From Sphingobium xenophagum NBRC 107872 (GTDB lineage: Bacteria > Pseudomonadota > Alphaproteobacteria > Sphingomonadales > Sphingomonadaceae), in assembly GCF_000367345.1 (NCBI RefSeq), contig NZ_BARE01000017.1, forward strand, positions 1 to 64,000: a stretch of 64,000 nt of DNA, given 5' to 3'. A program made the position numbers and the translations under genes. The notes beneath the pieces are model-generated. The model was not told where the DNA came from. It worked only from the letters and a program-made list of their open reading frames with translations, and did no database searches. This document shows, one piece after another, positions 25,460 to 34,752 of this stretch (position 1 is its first letter; every line of letters starts with the position of its first letter).

Positions 25460-25550
25460 TGGCGGAGCGGCAGGGATTCGAACCCTGGATACGCTTTTGG
25501 CGTATACTCACTTTCCAGGCGAGCGCCTTCGACCACTCGGCCACCGCTCC
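25460..25550 (-). tRNA. tRNA-Ser (anticodon GGA)
   Basis: On the minus strand GGAGCGG pairs with CCGCTCC, the long variable arm of a class II tRNA is present (TACGCCAAAAGCGTA), the T-loop is GGTTCGAATCC, and the anticodon loop CTGGAAA reads GGA. The discriminator is G and CCA is encoded. Confidence 0.95.
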
Positions 25551-25643
25551 GCATTGCACTGGAAGTCGCGCTCCCTATCGCGGCGAAGGCGGCTAGGCAA
25601 GGGGATGCTTTACTTTCCTGCGCGGTGACGCTCTGATCGGGAC

Positions 25644-26534
25644 ATGATCCGATTTTTCGCGCCCGCGCTGCTCGCTTTTATACCCGCTTCTGCCGCCATC
25701 GCCGCTGATCCGCCCGCAACGCCCGCCGCCGTGGTGGCCGCCGCCCCGGCCAGCGCCTGGCGCGCGATTGCGGCGGAAAATCTGCTGGTGATGACGATCG
25801 AGGGGGGCAAGCGCGTGGTGATAGAGGTCGCGCCTGCCTTTGCGCCGCGCCATGTCGCCAATATCCGCGCGCTGGCAAAGGCGCACTGGTGGGACGGGAC
25901 CAGCATCAACCGGGTGCAGGATAACTATGTCGTGCAATGGGGCGATGCGACCGAGAAGAAGCCGCTGCCGCCCGGCCTGTCGCCGACCAGTTCCGCCGAT
26001 TATGTCCGATCGATCGCCAACGTGCGGCTGGCGATCACGCCCTCGCCCTCGGCGGACGCCTATGCGCCCAAGACGGGCTATGTCGATGGCTGGCCGATGG
26101 CGATGGATGGCGATGGCGCGTGGCTGCCGCATTGTTATGGCTTTGTCGGCGTCGGCCGGAACGTCTCGCCCGATGCGGGAACGGGGGCGGAGCTTTACGC
26201 CGTAAACGGGCAGGCCCCGCGCCAGCTTGATCGCAATATCGCCGTGGTCGGCCGGGTGGTCGATGGCATGGCACATCTGTCCAGCCTGCCGCGCGGATCG
26301 GGCGAACTGGGTTTCTACACGGCCGACGAAAAGACAGTGCCGATCCTGTCGGTGCGATTGGCGAGCGAATTGCCCGAAGCCGAACGGCCGCATTTTCAGG
26401 TGATGGACGTCGCTTCGCCCAGCTTTGCCGCCTATTTGCGGCTGCGCGCCAACCGGAAGGATGATTTTTACGATCGCCCCGCTGGCGGCGTCGACCTGTG
26501 CAATGCGCCGGTGCCGGTGCGCGCCGCGCCATAA
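25644..26534 (+). CDS. Periplasmic cyclophilin-type peptidyl-prolyl cis-trans isomerase
   Basis: 296 residues. Signal peptide [18 protein letters not shown], then a divergent cyclophilin domain: [38 protein letters not shown] (the usual opening of bacterial cyclophilins), [24 protein letters not shown] and [18 protein letters not shown]. The family assists folding of periplasmic and outer-membrane proteins by prolyl isomerisation. There is a long insertion between the two core halves relative to PpiA/PpiB, common in sphingomonad versions. Monocistronic by appearance. Confidence 0.88.
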   Translation: MIRFFAPALLAFIPASAAIAADPPATPAAVVAAAPASAWRAIAAENLLVMTIEGGKRVVIEVAPAFAPRHVANIRALAKAHWWDGTSINRVQDNYVVQWGDATEKKPLPPGLSPTSSADYVRSIANVRLAITPSPSADAYAPKTGYVDGWPMAMDGDGAWLPHCYGFVGVGRNVSPDAGTGAELYAVNGQAPRQLDRNIAVVGRVVDGMAHLSSLPRGSGELGFYTADEKTVPILSVRLASELPEAERPHFQVMDVASPSFAAYLRLRANRKDDFYDRPAGGVDLCNAPVPVRAAP

Positions 26535-26592
26535 AGGAACATTCGCCGCCCCATTCGCGCTATAGCCGCAGCATGATAGCGGGAGAGAGCGG

Positions 26593-27708
26593 ATGATCGT
26601 AGGCACCGTCAAGGAAATCAAGAATCACGAATATCGCGTCGGGCTGACCCCCGAAAGCGTCCATGAACTGACTGCGCATGGTCATGAGGTGCTGGTGGAA
26701 ACGGGCGCGGGCGACGGGATCGGCGCGCATGACGCGCTGTATGAGAAGGCGGGCGCCAGGATCGTCGCCACCGCTGCGGAGATATTCGCCAGCGCCGAAA
26801 TGATCGTGAAGGTCAAGGAGCCGCAACCGGGCGAACGCGCCATGCTGCGCGCCGGGCAGATCCTCTACACCTATCTGCATCTGGCCCCCGATCCTGACCA
26901 GACCCGCGATCTGATCGCCAGCGGGGCCGTCTGCATCGCCTATGAAACGGTGACGGACGATCAGGGTGGCCTGCCGCTGCTCAAACCCATGAGCCAGGTG
27001 GCTGGTCGCATGTCGATCCAGGCGGGCGCGACGGCGCTGGAAAAGGCGCATGGCGGGCGTGGCGTGCTGCTGGGCGGCGTGCCGGGCGTGCTGCCTGCCA
27101 AGGTGGCGGTGATCGGCGGCGGCGTGGTCGGCTTCAACGCGGCGCAGATGGCGGCGGGGCTTGGCGCGGACGTGACGATTCTGGACCGCAGCCCGCAAGT
27201 GCTGGAGCGGCTGGGCATGTATTTCGAAGCGCGGGCCAAGACGCGCTTTTCCAACCGCGCCAATCTGGCCGATTGCGTGGCGGACGCTGATCTGGTGATC
27301 GGCGCGGTGCTGATCCCCGGCGCGGCCGCGCCCAAGCTGGTCAGCGCGGACATGCTCAAAAGCATGAAGAAGGGTGCGGTGCTGGTCGATGTCGCGATCG
27401 ACCAGGGCGGCTGTTTCGAAACCAGCCATGCCACCACCCATGCCGACCCGACCTATATCGTCGATGGCATCGTCCATTATTGCGTCGCCAACATGCCGGG
27501 CGCGGTGGCCCGCACCAGCACCTATGCGCTCAACAATGTGACGCTGCCCCATGCGTTGCGGATCGCCGATCTGGGATGGAAGGATGCGTTGCGCAGCGAC
27601 CCGCATTTGCTGGCGGGCCTCAATGTGTGGGACGGCAAGATCACCTATGGCGCGGTCGCGGATGCGCTGGGTCTGGACCATGTTTCGGCGGCACAGGCGG
27701 TCGCCTAG
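26593..27708 (+). CDS. ald: Alanine dehydrogenase
   Basis: 371 residues, the standard length. [23 protein letters not shown] is the typical start; KVKEPQPGE carries the catalytic Lys, YTYLHLAPD the catalytic His, [28 protein letters not shown] the NAD-binding Rossmann motif, and [14 protein letters not shown] and [21 protein letters not shown] the C-terminal signatures. It interconverts L-alanine and pyruvate plus ammonia with NAD. Preceded by GGGAGAGAGCGG. Single gene. Confidence 0.97.
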   Translation: MIVGTVKEIKNHEYRVGLTPESVHELTAHGHEVLVETGAGDGIGAHDALYEKAGARIVATAAEIFASAEMIVKVKEPQPGERAMLRAGQILYTYLHLAPDPDQTRDLIASGAVCIAYETVTDDQGGLPLLKPMSQVAGRMSIQAGATALEKAHGGRGVLLGGVPGVLPAKVAVIGGGVVGFNAAQMAAGLGADVTILDRSPQVLERLGMYFEARAKTRFSNRANLADCVADADLVIGAVLIPGAAAPKLVSADMLKSMKKGAVLVDVAIDQGGCFETSHATTHADPTYIVDGIVHYCVANMPGAVARTSTYALNNVTLPHALRIADLGWKDALRSDPHLLAGLNVWDGKITYGAVADALGLDHVSAAQAVA

Positions 27709-27927
27709 ATAAGCCACCGTCCAACTTTTGCCTGTTCCTGTTGCGGGTTAGCCGCGCCTGTTCGTCTAGCCAGACAAGGGGCGCTGTTCCGTGTCCCTTA
27801 TCCGGTTTCGCCGAAGAGAGGCATGGTTTCCCGTGATGATCGATTCCCCGACATTCGCCCCCTTGACCTGCAAGGGCGTTAGCAACAGCTTGATCAAGGG
27901 TCAGGCACGGGAACAGGGGGCGCGGTG

Positions 27928-28758
27928 ATGCACGGTGATGTCATGACCTGGCTGGTGCCGCTGGTTTCCATGCTGGCGGCGGGGCTGTTCGCCGGCTTTG
28001 CCGCGGGCATTTTCGGTATTGGCGGCGGCTTCGTCGTCGTGCCTGCCTTGTTCGTCGTGCTGCCCCTGCTGGGCGGCACGCACGATGCCATCGCCCATGT
28101 CGCGATCGGCACGTCGGCGGCGACGATCATCGTCACCTCCATTCGCTCGCTCCTGTCCCATGCCAAGCGCGGGGCGGTGGAGTTTGAGATACTCAAGACC
28201 TGGGCGCCGTGGATCATTCTGGGCGATGGCATGGGCGTGTTGTTGGCGGGCCATGTCGACGGGCGCATCCTGACCATGATCTTCGCCGGGGGCGTATTCC
28301 TGATGTCGCTCAACTTCCTGCTGCCCAAGGTCGGCGACAAGGTGATCAGCCAGGACATGCCGTCGGGGATCGCGCGGGTCGGCATTGCCGGGGGGCTGGG
28401 CACATTTTCCGCGCTGCTGGGGATCGGCGGCGGGACGATCGCGATCATGGTGATGACCTTGTGCGGTCGCTCGATCCACCGCGCGATTGCCACCGCGTCC
28501 GGCGTCGGCACGCTGATCGCCATTCCCAGCGCGATCGGCTTTGCGCTGATCGGCCTTAAGGAAACCGGCCTGCCCTGGGGGTCGCTGGGCTATGTCAATG
28601 TGCCCGCGACGCTGGCGATTGCCTCCATGTCGGTGCTGACCGCGCCGCTCGGCGTCGCAGTCGCTCATGCGCTGCCCGCCAAGCCGCTCAAGAAGATTTT
28701 TGGCGTCTATCTGGTCGTCATCGCCTTCGTCATGTTCCGCAACGCCCTGAAAATCTGA
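27928..28758 (+). CDS. TauE/SafE-family permease (sulfite/sulfonate exporter-type)
   Basis: About 276 residues with eight or so hydrophobic segments. The family repeats are visible twice: GLFAGFAAGIFGIGGGFVVVPAL near the N-terminus and GTFSALLGIGGGTIAIMVM in the middle, together with HVAIGTSAATIIVTSIRS and ATASGVGTLIAIPSAIGF. The family moves sulfite, sulfoacetate or other organosulfur anions across the inner membrane, usually outward; the substrate here is unknown. ATG 27928 is used (GTG 27925 also possible). The 219-base gap before it contains only a weak CCCTTG/CAAGGG inverted repeat. Confidence 0.88.
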   Translation: MHGDVMTWLVPLVSMLAAGLFAGFAAGIFGIGGGFVVVPALFVVLPLLGGTHDAIAHVAIGTSAATIIVTSIRSLLSHAKRGAVEFEILKTWAPWIILGDGMGVLLAGHVDGRILTMIFAGGVFLMSLNFLLPKVGDKVISQDMPSGIARVGIAGGLGTFSALLGIGGGTIAIMVMTLCGRSIHRAIATASGVGTLIAIPSAIGFALIGLKETGLPWGSLGYVNVPATLAIASMSVLTAPLGVAVAHALPAKPLKKIFGVYLVVIAFVMFRNALKI

Positions 28759-28828
28759 CGGCGTGGGGCGTCACTAACAGCCATTGTCACTGGCGGCCTT
28801 TCCCTTCATTCGTGTAGCGGGGGGCGTT

Positions 28829-29566
28829 ATGGGGCATAGTGACCAGATTTCCGTGCTGTTGGTGGAGGATGACGCGGCCGCGCGCGCCAATATCGCCGCG
28901 ATCCTCAGCAGCGCGGGCATCAGCGTGGAACAGGCCGAAGATGGCGCGACCGGCCTGACGCGCGCGGGCAGCGGCAGCCATGACGTGCTGATTCTGGACC
29001 GGATGCTGCCTGGCTATTCGGGCATCGACATCGTCACCCGGCTGCGCGGCGCGGGGGTAGGGGCGCCAGTCCTGATGCTGTCCGCGCTGGGGCGCAGTGA
29101 ACATCGGGTCGAAGGACTGGAAAGCGGCGTCGATGACTATCTCGCCAAGCCGTTCGAGCCGGACGAACTGGTCGCCCGCGTCCGGGCCTTGTGGCGGCGC
29201 GCCAGTCGCCGCAGCCATGATCCGGTGCTGCTGTTTGGCGATCTGGAATGTCATGCCAAGGCGCGCACCGCCTATCGGCAGGGCCGGCACCTGGCGCTGT
29301 CGCCCAAGGAATTTGAACTGTTCCGTTACCTGATGGACCATGCTGGCGAGGTGGTGACGCGCGAAATGCTGCTGCGCCATGTGTGGAAGCTGAATTTCGA
29401 TCCGCAGACCAATGTCGTCGACGTCAATGTTGGCCGCCTGCGCCGCAAGCTGGAGGAGGGGTTTGACAGCCCCGTGCTGGAAACGGTGTGGGGCACCGGA
29501 TACCGGCTGATCGCGGTCGGGGCCGGGCCTGCCGGCGGATCGACCAGCGGACCGGCCGGTGGCTAG
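28829..29566 (+). CDS. OmpR/PhoB-family response regulator
   Basis: About 245 residues. Receiver domain: VLLVEDDAAARANIAAIL, phospho-acceptor Asp in DVLILDRMLPGYSG, Lys in YLAKPFEPDEL. Winged-helix DNA-binding domain: LALSPKEFELFRYLMDHAGEVVTREMLLRHVW, NVVDVNVGRLRRKLEEG, TVWGTGYRLI. It ends with an unusual Gly/Pro/Ser-rich tail of about 18 residues, the last bases of which overlap the kinase gene. GGGGGG precedes ATG 28829. Confidence 0.93.
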   Translation: MGHSDQISVLLVEDDAAARANIAAILSSAGISVEQAEDGATGLTRAGSGSHDVLILDRMLPGYSGIDIVTRLRGAGVGAPVLMLSALGRSEHRVEGLESGVDDYLAKPFEPDELVARVRALWRRASRRSHDPVLLFGDLECHAKARTAYRQGRHLALSPKEFELFRYLMDHAGEVVTREMLLRHVWKLNFDPQTNVVDVNVGRLRRKLEEGFDSPVLETVWGTGYRLIAVGAGPAGGSTSGPAGG

Positions 29567-30923
29567 GATCAATCTGTTCCACTCGGTCTTTGGCCGGGTC
29601 ACTCTGTCGGCGCTGCTGGTCAGCCTGTTGTCGACGCTGGCGCTGTTCCTGGTCGTGGAAAAGATTGTCGTCGATGATGGCCGGGCGAGGCTGGCGCGGG
29701 AGGTCGATACCGATCTGGCCGGGCTGGCGGATATTTATGTCAGCGGCGGCGACGCGGAATTGCGCGCGCGCATCGCCGACCGGCTGTCGGTCGAACAGCA
29801 GGATGGCGAACAGGGCTGGTATCTGCTGGCCGACGCGCAGGGACGGCGCATCGCGGGCAATCTTGATCGCTGGCCCAAATTGTCCGCCCATGTTTCCGAA
29901 GCGCGATTCGTCACCCTGCCCGATGGGCAGCGCATGTTCGCGCGGGCGACCCGGCTTGGCCCGTCGGCGCAATTGCTGGTCGGGCGCAGCGATATGCGCG
30001 GACAGGCGCTGCTTGCCCGGCTGGCGATGGCCTTTGCCGTCGCGGGCGCGCTGATCGCGTTATTCAGCCTGCTGGCGGGTCATTTTGCCGCGCGCCGCCT
30101 GCGCGTTCGGGTGGAGGCGGTCAACGCCACCTTTGCGGCGGTCCGGGCCGGGCGGATTGCGGCACGGGTGCCGGGCGCCGGAACCAGTGACGAACTGACC
30201 GAACTGGCCGCCAACACCAATGCGATGCTGGATCAGGTCGAACGGCTGATAGAGGCGCAGCGCGCCGTGTCGGACCAGACCGCGCATGAAATCCGCACCC
30301 CGCTGATGCACCTCGACACCCGCATATTGAAGGCGATGGAAGGGACGCAGGACAGCACGCTGCTGCGCACGCTCGACCAGTCGCGCGGCGAGATTCGCGG
30401 GGTCGTGCGATTGCTCGATTCGCTGCTCGACATAGCGGGCACGCAGGCGCTGCGCGGTGACCTGCGTGGACTGGCGGAAGTCGATTTGAGCGACATAGCC
30501 GAGACGCTGGCGGACCTTTATGGCGCAAGCGCCGAAGAATTGGGTATCGGCTTTCATGCCCGGATCACGCCCGGCGTCATGCTGCGCGCGGACCCGATGC
30601 AGATGATGCGGCTGATGTCCAACCTGCTCGACAATGCGTTCAAATATGTGCCGAGCGGCGGGTCGGTGGCGCTGATCCTGTCGCCCGGCCCGCGCATCAT
30701 CGTGCAGGATGACGGCCCCGGCATCCCCGCCGCCGACCGCACGCGCATTTTCGAACGCTATGTTCGGCTTGATGTCGGGTCAGGCGGCGGGCATGGGCTG
30801 GGACTGGCGCTTGCCAGAGCGATTGCGCAGCGGCATGAACTGTCGCTGCATGTGGAGGATGCCGCGCCCGGTGCGCGGTTCGTCGTCCAGTTGGAGGATC
30901 TGGCGGCTGGAGGGTCGGGATGA
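29559..30923 (+). CDS. Membrane sensor histidine kinase
   Basis: 454 residues, GTG start overlapping the regulator stop by 8 bases. A first membrane segment (VTLSALLVSLLSTLALFLVVEKIVV, residues ~14-38), a periplasmic part of about 110 residues, a second membrane segment (LAMAFAVAGALIALFSLLAG), HAMP-like linker, H-box SDQTAHEIRTPLMHL, N-box MSNLLDNAFKYVPSG, and G-boxes VQDDGPGIP and GHGLGLALARAIAQRH. QseC/TctE-like architecture. Ligand unknown; the secreted protein encoded directly after it may take part in sensing. Confidence 0.92.
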   Translation: MARINLFHSVFGRVTLSALLVSLLSTLALFLVVEKIVVDDGRARLAREVDTDLAGLADIYVSGGDAELRARIADRLSVEQQDGEQGWYLLADAQGRRIAGNLDRWPKLSAHVSEARFVTLPDGQRMFARATRLGPSAQLLVGRSDMRGQALLARLAMAFAVAGALIALFSLLAGHFAARRLRVRVEAVNATFAAVRAGRIAARVPGAGTSDELTELAANTNAMLDQVERLIEAQRAVSDQTAHEIRTPLMHLDTRILKAMEGTQDSTLLRTLDQSRGEIRGVVRLLDSLLDIAGTQALRGDLRGLAEVDLSDIAETLADLYGASAEELGIGFHARITPGVMLRADPMQMMRLMSNLLDNAFKYVPSGGSVALILSPGPRIIVQDDGPGIPAADRTRIFERYVRLDVGSGGGHGLGLALARAIAQRHELSLHVEDAAPGARFVVQLEDLAAGGSG

Positions 30924-31486
30924 TTAGGCTGTTGCTGCCCGCATTGCTGCTTGTCGCGCCGCCCGCCGCGCCCGCTGCGGACATGCTGCCCGCCGACCCG
31001 GTGCTGCGCACGCTGATGGAGGGGGACGCCGCGCTGGCTGGCGGCAATGCGGCGCAGCTTATGGACGTGGCGCAGATTCTCAAGGCGTTGGGCGCGACAC
31101 CGGCCGAGGGACAGGATGACCTCGCCGCGCTCTGGACGCAGGAGGCGCAGACGCGCGGCGTGACCCGGTCCACCCTGGCCTTTCGCGGGCGGGCTCTGGG
31201 TCCGGCCTACCGGCGCGGCTTGCTGGAGGCGGGCGGCAGCTTCACCATGCGGCAATTATTCCTGGCCGGGCAGCGCGCGCAGATTTCCATTGCCCCGGCG
31301 AGTGGGGCTGGCGGCGCTGGCCTGTCGATCCGGGTACAGGGCAGCGACGGCGCGACCCTGTGCGCGAAAGCGGTCGGCGGGCCGCAGGCGGACTGCGCCT
31401 GGCTGCCGGTCTTTACCGAACGCTATGATATTGTGATAGAAAATGGCGGATCGACGCCTGCGGGATTCTATCTGATCATGCGCTGA
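30920..31486 (+). CDS. Secreted protein of unknown function in the two-component operon
   Basis: 188 residues, overlapping the kinase gene by four bases (ATGA). Signal peptide LLLPALLLVAPPAAPA. The N-terminal half (VLRTLMEGDAALAGGNAAQLMDVAQILKALG) is helical. The C-terminal half (ISIAPASGAGGAGLSIRVQG, two cysteines in LCAKAVGGPQADCAW, YDIVIENGGSTPAGFYLIM) resembles a small jelly-roll of the pre-peptidase C-terminal (PPC) type. Not recognised as a named family. Translational coupling to the kinase suggests a periplasmic partner or modulator of the sensor. Confidence 0.75.
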   Translation: MIRLLLPALLLVAPPAAPAADMLPADPVLRTLMEGDAALAGGNAAQLMDVAQILKALGATPAEGQDDLAALWTQEAQTRGVTRSTLAFRGRALGPAYRRGLLEAGGSFTMRQLFLAGQRAQISIAPASGAGGAGLSIRVQGSDGATLCAKAVGGPQADCAWLPVFTERYDIVIENGGSTPAGFYLIMR

Positions 31487-31608
31487 CCGCCGCTCGGTTC
31501 GTCGCTACGCGGGCGCGCTTCATCCATTCTGTCAGTTCATTCAGGCGAAAAAGGCCGGGGTCTGGGCGTTGTGTCCTCCATGTTTCATGAGGAATGAGGA
31601 GAAACCCG

Positions 31609-31977
31609 ATGAAGCGTTCGTCTTTTCTGGCCGCTGCTGCCCTGCTCACCCTGACCTCCACCACGGCCTTCGCCCAGGGTGAAGGCCCGATCAGCTATGA
31701 AGAGCAATTGGCGCAGGTTGAAAACCAGTTGACCTATCAGTCGCCGATCGCCGGGGTCGAGAATGATTATTGGTTCAATTATCAGACCGACCTGGCCGAA
31801 GCGCGCAAGGAATTGACCAAGGATCTGCGCCGCTCGTCCGATGCGGAGGATAATCGGGACGCCTGGGAAGAATATCGCGCCGAACTGGCCGACGCCCGCG
31901 GCGATTATGCCAAGGAAATGGCCGAAAAAGGCTATCCGGTCGGGCAGGTGCGCGTGTTGAGCGACAATGGCCGGTGA
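31609..31977 (+). CDS. Small secreted protein of unknown function
   Basis: About 122 residues. A clean signal peptide (RSSFLAAAALLTLTSTTAFA, cut at AFAQ) precedes an acidic, strongly helical mature part (YEEQLAQVENQLTY, DLAEARKELTKDLRRSSDAEDNRDAWEEYRAELADARGDYAKEMAE given in its separate helices). GAGGAGAAA lies just before ATG 31609. Expected in the periplasm. No family recognised. It follows the two-component operon after 122 bases and has its own likely promoter region. Confidence 0.75.
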   Translation: MKRSSFLAAAALLTLTSTTAFAQGEGPISYEEQLAQVENQLTYQSPIAGVENDYWFNYQTDLAEARKELTKDLRRSSDAEDNRDAWEEYRAELADARGDYAKEMAEKGYPVGQVRVLSDNGR

Positions 31978-31983
31978 AGAGGC

Positions 31984-32013
31984 GACGGGGGAGGGGACTG
32001 CCCTTTCCCCGTC
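31984..32013. terminator. Bidirectional hairpin between convergent genes
   Basis: GACGGGG (31984-31990) pairs with CCCCGTC (32007-32013), with further inner pairing. It lies between the convergent small secreted protein and the phospholipase-D-like gene and could terminate both. Confidence 0.5.
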
Positions 32014-32015
32014 CC

Positions 32016-33218
32016 TCAGTCGGCGTCGGGATCGCGGAAATTCAGCCGCCGCGTGACGGTATAGTCCAGCACGCCGACCAGCAGATAGCTGATCCATTGC
32101 TTGGCCAGCGTCAGCATCGTGCGGGTGGCGCGGTGGCTTTCCATCGTTACCACCTGGCTGTCCCGCGCCAACCGATCGATCAGCCCGCGCACCGACGTCG
32201 CGAACCCGGCATCGTCGATCCGCAGCATCACCTCCAGATTGATGAACAGGCTGCGCATGTCGAAATTGGCCGATCCGATAAACACGGCATCGTCGATGAC
32301 GATCAGCTTCATATGCAATTTGCGCGGGCTATATTCGGCGATCTTCACGCCACGCTTGAGCAGCGGGCCATAGAGCAGCCGCGCCGCCTCTATCGTCGTG
32401 CGATTGTCCGATTTGGCGGGCAGGATGATCCGCGCGCCCTTGCGACCTGCGGCGCGGGCGATTCGCTTGAGCATCCCGCGCCCCGGCGAAAAATAGGCTG
32501 CGACCATGTCGACGCGCTGCGCATGCTCCAGATCATGCTTGACCACCTGCGCCCAGGGGCTGAGCCGCCGGGTCGGCCCGCCGATCAGCCAGCGGAACGG
32601 ATCGGCCGGGTCATGATGAAGCGAGGGGTGCCAGTGGCGCACCATGCGCCGCAGCGTGCGGAACCGCTGCTTTTTGGTCGAGACCCAGCGCCAGAGCTGC
32701 CCATACCAGCGGGTCATCGCCTCGACCTGCGGCCCTTCTATCCATAGGCCCATGTCCGCCCAGCTATCGCGCGGCGGGATGCCGAAATAGCCATTTTCGA
32801 CATTGAAGCCGCCGATCAGCACTTGCGTGTCATCGGCAATCGCCATCTTCTGATGGTTGCGGATCAGGTAGCGGGTGGACCGGCGCGTGCCGAAACGGCC
32901 GAAATGAGCGCCTGCCTCCACCAGAGGGGCAAAGAAGCTGTCAGGCGTACGCGCCGATCCGAAGCCGTCGACCATCAGCGTCACCATCACGCCACGCGCC
33001 CGCGCCGCGACCAGGGCGTCACGCACCGCCATGCCGCAGTCATCGCCCGAAAAGATATAATAATAGAGTTTGAGCGACGTCCGCGCCCCTGCAATCAGTG
33101 CGATCAGCGCATCCAGCAGGGCTGCGCCGTCGACGATCAGGCGCAGGTGATTGCCGTCCAGCGTGACGGCGATGTCGGGCACGTCGGCTTGCGCGCCTGC
33201 TGGCCTGTGGGTCGCCAT
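32016..33218 (-). CDS. Phospholipase-D-superfamily protein, cardiolipin-synthase-like
   Basis: About 400 residues with two HKD motifs: NHQKMAIADDTQVLIGGFN (first) and LHMKLIVIDDAVFIGSANFD (second), the paired active site of bacterial cardiolipin synthases. There is no obvious N-terminal transmembrane pair, as in ClsB/C-type enzymes. It probably condenses phosphatidylglycerol or phosphatidylethanolamine to cardiolipin. ATG 33218 is chosen over the in-frame ATG 33254 because GAGGG is positioned before it. A C-terminal hydrophobic stretch (QWISYLLVGVLDY) may touch the membrane. Confidence 0.85.
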   Translation of the reverse strand: MATHRPAGAQADVPDIAVTLDGNHLRLIVDGAALLDALIALIAGARTSLKLYYYIFSGDDCGMAVRDALVAARARGVMVTLMVDGFGSARTPDSFFAPLVEAGAHFGRFGTRRSTRYLIRNHQKMAIADDTQVLIGGFNVENGYFGIPPRDSWADMGLWIEGPQVEAMTRWYGQLWRWVSTKKQRFRTLRRMVRHWHPSLHHDPADPFRWLIGGPTRRLSPWAQVVKHDLEHAQRVDMVAAYFSPGRGMLKRIARAAGRKGARIILPAKSDNRTTIEAARLLYGPLLKRGVKIAEYSPRKLHMKLIVIDDAVFIGSANFDMRSLFINLEVMLRIDDAGFATSVRGLIDRLARDSQVVTMESHRATRTMLTLAKQWISYLLVGVLDYTVTRRLNFRDPDAD

Positions 33219-33337
33219 CGCGCCCTCATGCCGCCTTTTGGCAGCGCGCGCCATGGCTTTATGGCCTTTTCATTGACTTGTAACAGGGGCGCTGCTAACC
33301 GGCCAACTGATCATTCCATTTGTTGCAGGAGGCCCGT

Positions 33338-33682
33338 TTGGCCCGCGTTACCGTCGAAGATTGCGTCGACAAGGTTACCAACCGTTTTGACCTCGTTCTG
33401 CTCGCCGCCCAGCGCGCGCGGGAAATTTCGGGCGGCGCAGAGCTGACCGTGGACCGCGACCGGGACAAGAATCCCGTCGTCGCCCTGCGCGAAATCGCTG
33501 AAGAAACGGTGCTGCCCGCCGAACTGCATGATTCGGTTGTCGCCTCGCTTCAGAAGGTGCAGATTGACGATGACGATACGCCGGACGAAATCGGCTCGAT
33601 CGCGCAGTCGGCCGAAGCCCTGCGCCTGACCGCCGCTGCGCCGCCGCGCAACCAGAATATCGGCGGCGATTACGACGGCTGA
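33338..33682 (+). CDS. rpoZ: RNA polymerase omega subunit
   Basis: About 114 residues. [29 protein letters not shown] is the conserved omega core and [14 protein letters not shown] the second helix; the acidic C-terminus is typical of alphaproteobacteria. Omega promotes assembly of beta-prime into core polymerase. TTG 33338 is the likely start, with AGGAGG six bases upstream; an in-frame TTG at 33320 lacks a ribosome site. Confidence 0.96.
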   Translation: MARVTVEDCVDKVTNRFDLVLLAAQRAREISGGAELTVDRDRDKNPVVALREIAEETVLPAELHDSVVASLQKVQIDDDDTPDEIGSIAQSAEALRLTAAAPPRNQNIGGDYDG

Positions 33683-33710
33683 TCCACGGGATTGAGTTTG
33701 GAGAGGGAAG

Positions 33711-33741
33711 AGGCCCGGCCTGCGCAAGCAGGACCGGGCCT
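33711..33741 (+). terminator. Terminator hairpin after rpoZ
   Basis: AGGCCCGG-CCTGC-GCAA-GCAGG-A-CCGGGCCT folds into a long stem with a GCAA tetraloop. Only a weak TTATT stretch follows. Confidence 0.6.
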
Positions 33742-33792
33742 CACTTATTGGCGGCGGCTATTCCCTCTCCCTTCAGGGAGAAGCGCGCGCGC

Positions 33793-33972
33793 TCACCCCG
33801 CAGGCCGCGCGATGCGCTTGCCTTTGGTCCGGCGGGTGAGGTGAAATTGCCCGCAGCGGTCGCAGCGATAGGGGCGGAGGATGATGGTCGCCTGCTCTAC
33901 CGCTGCCTGCGCCTGCTCCTGCGTCGGATAGCGGCGCTTGGCGGCACAGATGCGCAGGCGGGTGCTTTTCAC
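33793..33972 (-). CDS. Small basic zinc-ribbon-like protein
   Basis: About 59 residues from GTG 33972, seven bases past the ung stop on the same strand. The central helix (YPTQEQAQAAVEQATIIL) is followed by RCDRCGQFHLT, a CxxC plus His knuckle that with an N-terminal Cys could bind zinc. The tail is basic (RRTKGKRIARP), suggesting nucleic-acid contact. No named family recognised; function unknown. A longer reading from 34020 would overlap ung and is less likely. Confidence 0.6.
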   Translation of the reverse strand: MKSTRLRICAAKRRYPTQEQAQAAVEQATIILRPYRCDRCGQFHLTRRTKGKRIARPAG

Positions 33973-33979
33973 AGACCAG

Positions 33980-34666
33980 TCACAGCGGCGGCAAGGCCCA
34001 GTCGATCGGCCCGCGCCCATGCGCCTCCAGAAAGGCGTTGGCCTGCGAAAAGGGGCGTGATCCGTGAAAGCCGTTATGGGCAGACAGCGGGGAAGGGTGG
34101 GCGGACTTCAGCACCAGATGCCGGCTTTGATCGACAAACGCCGCCTTGCGCTGGGCATAGGCGCCCCACAGCAGGAATACGGTGGGCTTTTCCTGCTCCG
34201 CCACCAGCCGCACGACGGCATCGGTGAATAATTCCCACCCCTTGCCCTGATGCGATGCGGCGCGCGCCATTTCGACCGTCAGCACGCTGTTGAGCAGCAG
34301 CACGCCCTGCCTGGCCCAATGTTCCAGAAATCCGTGGGATGCGCGCGGGATGCCCAGGTCCGCCTCCATCTCCTTGTAGATGTTGACCAGGGATGGCGGG
34401 GTGCGCACGCCCGGCTGGACCGAAAAGCACAGGCCATGCGCCTGCCCTTCGCCATGATAGGGATCTTGCCCCAATATCACGACCTTGACCTGGTCCAGCG
34501 GGGTGAGGTCGAGCGCGCGGAAATAGTCGCGCCCCTTGGGGAAGATGCGTTTGCCCGCCGCCTTTTCCGCCGCCAGAAAGGCTTTCAGCCCCTGCATATG
34601 CGGGGTGGTGAACTGGTCGGCCAGCGGGGTCAGCCAGCTTTCGTGCAACTTGATCGCGCTACTCAT
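33980..34666 (-). CDS. ung: Uracil-DNA glycosylase (family 1)
   Basis: 228 residues, normal length. The catalytic water-activating Asp is in [47 protein letters not shown] and the DNA-intercalating [13 protein letters not shown] are all present. It removes uracil arising from cytosine deamination, starting base excision repair. The small zinc-ribbon gene follows on the same strand. Confidence 0.97.
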   Translation of the reverse strand: MSSAIKLHESWLTPLADQFTTPHMQGLKAFLAAEKAAGKRIFPKGRDYFRALDLTPLDQVKVVILGQDPYHGEGQAHGLCFSVQPGVRTPPSLVNIYKEMEADLGIPRASHGFLEHWARQGVLLLNSVLTVEMARAASHQGKGWELFTDAVVRLVAEQEKPTVFLLWGAYAQRKAAFVDQSRHLVLKSAHPSPLSAHNGFHGSRPFSQANAFLEAHGRGPIDWALPPL

Positions 34667-34752
34667 GGCGCGGGTGATGGCCCGCCCGATAAAGGCCTGT
34701 CAACGCGCGAATCGCGGTAAACTCTCTTGCGCTTGGCCTGCGCTTTGGCGAC

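Noticed and set aside
25460..25550. tRNA-Ser as an integration site
   Set aside because: No integrase, no repeated 3' tRNA end and no change of base composition nearby.
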